Below, in pieces: positions 6,644-9,962 of a stretch of DNA of 9,962 nt. Location of the stretch: contig JAPUIC010000031.1 in assembly GCA_027297425.1 (NCBI GenBank), positions 1-9,962 on the forward strand, given 5' to 3'. Both the position numbers and the translations under genes were made by a program. Each line of letters begins with the position of its first letter. The stretch's first letter is position 1. The notes under the pieces are model-generated. The model was not told where the DNA came from. It made no database searches and saw only the letters and a program-made list of their open reading frames with translations. The DNA comes from Nitrososphaerota archaeon. Lineage in GTDB: Archaea; Thermoproteota; Nitrososphaeria; Nitrososphaerales; JAPUIC01.

Positions 6644-7591
6644 TTGTGTAGAGTCGCGATCCCGGAATTTCCCAAAGCATTGCCGTACGGTTTTCCGGAG
6701 CCTCACCCTCTAAGTGTAGAAAGGGCAAAATGGTTCTACAAGAAGTTGGACGAGTTACATGTTAACAAGAATCTCGTTTATTTTCGATCATCCGAAGATG
6801 ATGAGAGTAAGTTAGCATTATTTCATGAAGACTCATATGTTGAATTTGTTAGGCATAAATCGGTTAGTGGGGAAGGGTTCCTGGATGATGGTGACACTCC
6901 AGCCTACAAAGGAGTCTACATATCCTCGAGAAGAGTAGTTAATGACACAATCATGTGTGCATCAATGATTTTAGACGGATTGACAGACCATGGCTTCAAC
7001 CCGAGTGGGGGACTTCATCATGCTTTTCCCAATAGGGCTGCCGGATTTTGCGTCTTCAACGACATAGGCGTAGTTATCAACTTCATTCGTTCCCGCTACA
7101 AACTAAAGAGAATTCTCTACATCGATATAGATGCGCATCATGGTGACGGCGTATTCTATAGTTTTGATTCAGATCCGGAGATAGTGATATTGGACATACA
7201 TGAAGATGGAAAGTATCTATTTCCAGGAACTGGAGACCCCGAAGAACGGGGAAAAGGCATAGCATTCGGTACAAAGTTGAATATATGTCTCCCACCGGGA
7301 GCTGCTGACCAGTCTCTACTCAATGCACTCTCGGCGTCAGAACGATTTATTCTAGATTCTCGTGCCGATTTTGTAATAGTTCAATGTGGGGCAGATGGTC
7401 TATCAGGGGATCCGATTACACATCTTAAATATTCCCTAGAAGATTATGGCAACGCAATTCGGTGGATTCATCAGATCTCACATAGAATATCCTCAGGGAA
7501 GCTCTTGCTGTTGGGAGGAGGAGGTTATCATGTCGATAATGTTTCATCCGCATGGATCAGAGCCATGAAGGCGATCCTCAAAGATAGTTAA
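6644..7591 (+). CDS. Histone deacetylase / acetylpolyamine amidohydrolase superfamily protein
   Basis: Members of this zinc-dependent family remove acetyl groups from lysine side chains, polyamines or other acylated amines. The 315-aa product covers the whole fold. GGLHHA at 122-127 supplies the catalytic His pair (125, 126), and FCVFND at 135-140 follows. DIDAHHGDG at 161-169 carries zinc ligands Asp163 and His165. QCGADGLSGDP at 247-257 carries the third ligand Asp251, and GGGGYHVDNV at 291-300 the catalytic Tyr295. All catalytic residues are present, so it should be active. The start is TTG, with a stop codon two codons upstream, and lies 14 residues before the PYGFPEPHPLSVER segment that begins the conserved region. 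The substrate cannot be read from the context: pdxS is divergent and the TFE-beta-like gene follows. No deacetylation partner gene is adjacent. Confidence 0.92.
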   Translation: MCRVAIPEFPKALPYGFPEPHPLSVERAKWFYKKLDELHVNKNLVYFRSSEDDESKLALFHEDSYVEFVRHKSVSGEGFLDDGDTPAYKGVYISSRRVVNDTIMCASMILDGLTDHGFNPSGGLHHAFPNRAAGFCVFNDIGVVINFIRSRYKLKRILYIDIDAHHGDGVFYSFDSDPEIVILDIHEDGKYLFPGTGDPEERGKGIAFGTKLNICLPPGAADQSLLNALSASERFILDSRADFVIVQCGADGLSGDPITHLKYSLEDYGNAIRWIHQISHRISSGKLLLLGGGGYHVDNVSSAWIRAMKAILKDS

Positions 7592-7660
7592 GAGAGCCTC
7601 CAAGCACAATATATTTATTTGGCTGGTTAAAAGCTAGTATTGACTTCAATATTGCAACAT

Positions 7661-7673
7661 TTGTTGATAACAA
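7661..7673. repeat. Inverted repeat TTGTT-GAT-AACAA just upstream of the TATA-like box
   Basis: Perfect 5-nt arms with a 3-nt spacer directly abut the TATA-like box at 7674-7683. This is the position of the B-recognition element or of an operator. It may serve as a regulator-binding site for the downstream gene. The arms are short, so chance is possible. Confidence 0.3.
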
Positions 7674-7683
7674 CTATATTTAT
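7674..7683 (+). promoter_or_regulatory. TATA-like box for the TFE-beta-like gene
   Basis: CTATATTTAT lies 19-28 nt before the ATG at 7702, consistent with a leaderless mRNA. An identical 9-nt core (TATATTTAT) occurs at 7610-7618, soon after the stop of the preceding gene. It could be a second promoter or an A/T-rich termination region. Confidence 0.5.
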
Positions 7684-7701
7684 CGTCGGGGACAACTGTA
7701 A

Positions 7702-8163
7702 ATGAAGAGTGAACCTACATCTGTGATTAAGAATGCCAAAGACCAAGATAACGAAGAAGAAAAAGATGAGCTTAAGGTTGTAGATCTAACTTCTCGGATG
7801 TACAAGCTGGTAGTCATTCATACTACTGAAGGGGTACTTCAAAGTGAGGTTTGGAAAGAACTCGGGCTATCGAGCAGAGATGGATCTAGAATCGCCATAA
7901 GACTAGAGAAACGTGGGATTATCGAGAGGGGGAAGGTCTTGGCTAACGGCAGATGGACATACAAATTAAAGGCGCTCAGACTCCCAGTTGACTTTAGGTC
8001 CATAGAACTAATCCCTTGCACCATCTGTGCCCACGAGAAGAAATGTAGGCCTGATGGCATCATAAACCCCTGTAACTGTCCACTAGAACGAGAGGAGCAT
8101 GGCCTAGTAGACTGGACATTAAATGAATACAATGCCTTTCTCGAGGGTAGAGAACCGACGTAG
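7702..8163 (+). CDS. TFE-beta-like transcription initiation factor subunit (RPC34/RPC39 family winged helix plus Fe-S cluster)
   Basis: The 153-aa protein starts with an acidic, probably disordered stretch (about 11-28). A winged-helix domain (about 30-92) follows, with EVWKELGLSSRDGSRIAIRLEKRG as helix-turn-helix and NGRWTYKLK as the wing (recognition helix about 57-72, wing 82-90). Next is a Cys-rich segment: Cys106, Cys109, Cys115, Cys124 and Cys126. The spacing CxxCx5C, then NPxxC, matches the [4Fe-4S] motif of archaeal TFE-beta, the homologue of RNA polymerase III subunit RPC39. TFE-beta pairs with TFE-alpha and helps open the promoter. Cys126 is in the usual fourth-ligand position and Cys124 is extra. 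No TFE-alpha gene is in the window. The gene has its own TATA-like box. A generic winged-helix Fe-S regulator is the main alternative. Confidence 0.75.
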   Translation: MKSEPTSVIKNAKDQDNEEEKDELKVVDLTSRMYKLVVIHTTEGVLQSEVWKELGLSSRDGSRIAIRLEKRGIIERGKVLANGRWTYKLKALRLPVDFRSIELIPCTICAHEKKCRPDGIINPCNCPLEREEHGLVDWTLNEYNAFLEGREPT

Positions 8164-8402
8164 AACCATTAGGCCCACGGTCGTTTTCCAGCAGTCATAC
8201 ACACACTATTCTTTTTTCTAAGAATTAGCTCAGCGTCACTGTGAGGAGGTTTATCTCCTCATGTAAAACAATCAGCCGATGAATAGGGAATTGATTAATG
8301 GATTTGACGCTTATTGCGTATTTGTTGCTTTGCGATTATTTTTTTGGCCCGCCACCACATTCTAACGCATCCTTGTGAACTAGTAAAATTTGTCCAAAGG
8401 CA
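8164..8402. other. Convergent intergenic region with a T-run and a hairpin
   Basis: This 239-nt gap separates the ends of the TFE-beta-like gene and the DCD-like gene. On the plus strand it has a T6 run at about 8211-8217 and a T7 run near 8338-8344, both plausible archaeal terminators for the upstream gene. A perfect 7-bp hairpin lies at 8242-8261. No convincing protein gene or tRNA was found. A 28-codon plus-strand ORF (8279-8365) shows no recognisable features. Confidence 0.5.
8242..8261. other. Perfect 7-bp hairpin (TGAGGAG / CTCCTCA, 6-nt loop)
   Basis: The arms at 8242-8248 and 8255-8261 are exact complements around the loop GTTTAT. The stem could be a transcript-end structure or part of a small RNA. 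The left arm resembles a Shine-Dalgarno sequence (GAGGAGG), but the ATG just after the right arm is followed directly by TAA, so no ORF is served. Confidence 0.4.
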
Positions 8403-8924
8403 TCATGAGATGCGATTGAGTATCAATTTCTTTATCACGTCTTCTGGAAAAACGAGGCTGAATTCCTTTGTCATTATCTGGAGATAAATGGATGTTTCCT
8501 CATCGGACATGAATTGGAATTGGTAGGGTCCAATGTATGGGTCAGGATCACCTTCGCGAGTAAGAAACTCCATATGCATGAATGGTTCCCCAGTTCGGAT
8601 AGTTATCGGTCGTCGATCATTGCTAAGATTTACGATTTCTAGGGCCAATCGACCGACAAAACCGCTGTGAACTTTGGCAGCATTAAGGAATGATAACCCC
8701 ATCCGCCCATATTTGCTCTTAGCAGTTAAGTGAGCTACAAAGTTGGGTGGAACGAAGACAACCTGATTAGATATGATATTCTGGTGTTCCAAGTAGTTCA
8801 GCGTAATCTCATCACGGACAGTTAGGACGTATCCATCGCCATCCATCAGACGTTCTTCGTGTGGGTGAAGACAACGATATTTTTGAATAAGCTTGGATAA
8901 CTCATTCTTACCTAGTACGCCCAT
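8403..8924 (-). CDS. dCTP deaminase/dUTPase superfamily protein (DCD-like), divergent active site
   Basis: The 173-aa protein has the order of motifs of dCTP deaminases. An N-terminal helix (GKNELSKLIQ) is followed by a GYVLTVRDEI strand at 31-40, where the family has SYDLRxGxE. The core AKSKYGRMGLSF is at 68-79, GFVGRLALEIVNLSN at 88-102, PITIRTGEPF at 106-115, and the C-terminal PYIGPYQFQF at 129-138. By alignment to Escherichia coli Dcd, Ser70, Arg74 and Glu96 match catalytic Ser111, Arg115 and Glu138. The Asp-containing IDPG turn is VHSG at 85-88, and the Gln of the usual GQ motif 4 is His. Deamination of dCTP is therefore plausible, but dUTPase activity or another nucleotide substrate is not secured. 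The ATG has a TATA-like box about 29-36 nt upstream, within the 47-nt gap after the membrane protease gene. Confidence 0.8.
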   Translation of the reverse strand: MGVLGKNELSKLIQKYRCLHPHEERLMDGDGYVLTVRDEITLNYLEHQNIISNQVVFVPPNFVAHLTAKSKYGRMGLSFLNAAKVHSGFVGRLALEIVNLSNDRRPITIRTGEPFMHMEFLTREGDPDPYIGPYQFQFMSDEETSIYLQIMTKEFSLVFPEDVIKKLILNRIS

Positions 8925-8952
8925 TTATATCACAAGAAAAATTCTAATATGC

Positions 8953-8960
8953 CTTTAAAA
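8953..8960 (-). promoter_or_regulatory. TATA-like box for the DCD-like gene
   Basis: On the minus strand this reads TTTTAAAG, 29-36 nt before the ATG at 8924. Its presence between two same-strand genes 47 nt apart suggests the DCD-like gene is transcribed independently of the protease gene. Confidence 0.5.
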
Positions 8961-8971
8961 GGATAACTAAC

Positions 8972-9955
8972 CTAATTTCCCCTTCCCACGATATAGGTAT
9001 GCACTAGAAGAATTACGGTGCTGACTACACCAGTAACGATTATCAAGTAACTCATTATACTAACAAATCCCAGTTCACCTACTGACTGCTCGAAATACGT
9101 GAAAGAGCCGACCAAATAGTTGAAGGACCAATGAAGGAGAACGGCGCCAGTAAAACCGTAGTGTATGTAGAAGATACCGAGAGCTACTCCAGCGAGACCT
9201 GCTGTTGTAACTTTTCCCAATTCCCACTGGCCTGAGCCATAGAGAAGGTGAGCTAGACCGAAGAATATGCCGCTCAGGATTGCGATACCGTACAATGATC
9301 GTAGACTTGGCGTCTCACCTTTACTACCTAAGATCTGTCTAAGATGATGGCCGGGATGCCAAAAGGCCTTCAACGATGAGATTCCAGCACCTCGCGATGC
9401 CAACGTTAAAGCTGCAAAAAATCCGATAGTTGTGACTCTAAAGCCAAATTCTTCGACAATTGGAGAGAGTGTTATGTTGAAGAAAATTACAGAGGGAATG
9501 CCTTCCAGCTGACCCGTCGTTATTCCAACTGATTGTTGTAATTGTTCGATGAGTATTATTGCAAGTAGTAATGCGCTGAAAGTAATAATCGTAGCAATTA
9601 GTGTGTTTTGAAGGAGAGAAGAGACGCCCCGTTTTGGTATTTCAAAGATGACACGGAAGATCGATTTTGGAGTGAGTAATGAGATAACGAGTAACGTGAG
9701 ATAGATCATCCAGAGAATCATGAAGACGTCCCCCATTCCCAATTTGCTTGGAAGTATGGAAATCAGTAACCCTGCTACAAAGATAGGGATTACAACTCCG
9801 TCCTCGGCTGACTCGATCTCTAACCCCATTTCGGTATTGAAGAAAGTGTAGGCCCCTACTGGAAACGAGAAGAACATAAAGCCAATTATTAGGAATATAA
9901 GCGGTAAGGCTGCGTATCCTAAAAGTATGGAGAGGCGACTTGAAGAGATCGTCAT
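8972..9955 (-). CDS. CPBP-family intramembrane metalloprotease (CAAX/Abi type)
   Basis: This 327-aa polytopic membrane protein has hydrophobic segments at about 8-30, 54-70, 76-95, 115-136, 174-187, 222-240, 252-270 and 297-322. The CPBP (PF02517-type) glutamic intramembrane protease motifs are all present: EEFGFR at 168-173 (Glu168, Glu169, Arg173), FFGLAH at 231-236 (His236), and HWSFN at 275-279 (His275, Asn279). The family includes CAAX prenyl proteases and bacteriocin-immunity or membrane-stress proteases; the archaeal substrate is unknown. An approximately 30-residue loop between the first two motifs (187-220) contains HPGHH, which is not a family motif. The ATG at 9955 is the first in the window, but the frame stays open to the window edge, so the true start could lie further upstream. 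No upstream gene is visible to place it in an operon. Confidence 0.88.
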   Translation of the reverse strand: MTISSSRLSILLGYAALPLIFLIIGFMFFSFPVGAYTFFNTEMGLEIESAEDGVVIPIFVAGLLISILPSKLGMGDVFMILWMIYLTLLVISLLTPKSIFRVIFEIPKRGVSSLLQNTLIATIITFSALLLAIILIEQLQQSVGITTGQLEGIPSVIFFNITLSPIVEEFGFRVTTIGFFAALTLASRGAGISSLKAFWHPGHHLRQILGSKGETPSLRSLYGIAILSGIFFGLAHLLYGSGQWELGKVTTAGLAGVALGIFYIHYGFTGAVLLHWSFNYLVGSFTYFEQSVGELGFVSIMSYLIIVTGVVSTVILLVHTYIVGRGN

Positions 9956-9962
9956 CTTTTCA

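Noticed and set aside
8222..8265. Possible tRNA: a TAGCTCAG-like box followed by a stem-loop resembling an anticodon arm.
   Set aside because: The loop is 6 nt rather than 7, there is no acceptor stem, no T-loop consensus (GTTCRA) and no CCA-side pairing within the expected distance.
8261..8266. ATG directly followed by TAA after a GAGGAGG-containing hairpin, suggesting a minimal start-stop regulatory element.
   Set aside because: The Shine-Dalgarno-like sequence is fully paired in the hairpin, and no ORF follows that it could control.
8279..8365. Small plus-strand ORF of 28 codons in the intergenic gap.
   Set aside because: No Shine-Dalgarno or well-placed TATA box and no recognisable motif. 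Its length is within chance for open frames in this region.
8972..9955. Reading the HPGHH stretch (200-204) of the CPBP protein as a second metal site.
   Set aside because: It lies in a predicted loop outside the three family motifs and could be chance, and no known family feature supports it.
1..9962. Mobile elements, CRISPR arrays, toxin-antitoxin or defence genes.
   Set aside because: No transposase, integrase, regularly spaced repeats or terminal inverted repeats were found. The CPBP protease family name (Abi) alone is not evidence for phage defence.

Overview
This window looks like a piece of an archaeal chromosome, most likely from the TACK side (Nitrososphaerota/Thermoproteota-like). 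No rRNA is present to settle the lineage. Four things make it archaeal. Two genes encode the archaea-specific route from pantoate to 4'-phosphopantothenate (pantoate kinase and phosphopantothenate synthetase). One encodes a small iron-sulfur/winged-helix protein resembling transcription factor TFE-beta, and one an archaeal LSm (Sm-like) protein. Nearly every gene has a TATA-like box about 20-38 nt upstream of its start, so leaders are absent or very short. Several genes use TTG or GTG starts. I see no insertion sequence, integrase, tRNA, CRISPR array or prophage gene; this is a core-genome stretch of dense housekeeping genes.

Layout. 1-1823 (minus strand) is a tight coenzyme A cluster: pantoate kinase, phosphopantothenate synthetase (17-nt overlap) and the start of panB, which runs off the window. 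1824-1898 is a divergent promoter region. 1899-2897 (plus) encodes an AbrB-PhoU regulator, followed by pyrG (CTP synthase) and an LSm gene, each with its own TATA-like box. 4962-6544 (minus) is the vitamin B6 pair pdxS-pdxT. Divergent from pdxS, a histone-deacetylase-family gene (6644-7591) and the TFE-beta-like gene (7702-8163) run on the plus strand. After a 239-nt convergent intergenic region come a divergent member of the dCTP deaminase/dUTPase superfamily (8403-8924) and a CPBP-family membrane protease (8972-9955), both minus.

How the genes relate. The CoA cluster supplies panB plus the two archaeal enzymes that phosphorylate pantoate and ligate beta-alanine. PdxS and PdxT form one pyridoxal 5'-phosphate synthase. 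PyrG and the DCD-like protein both belong to pyrimidine nucleotide families. The LSm and TFE-beta-like proteins serve RNA and transcription. No wholly new system is evident. The points worth a second look are mostly fine-scale: pdxT has no ATG, GTG or TTG where its conserved N-terminus begins; pyrG has an out-of-frame ATG overlapping its GTG, followed by an A7 run; the DCD-like enzyme has lost family-conserved residues; a perfect palindrome lies in the promoter of the AbrB-PhoU gene; and hairpins sit in both convergent gaps.
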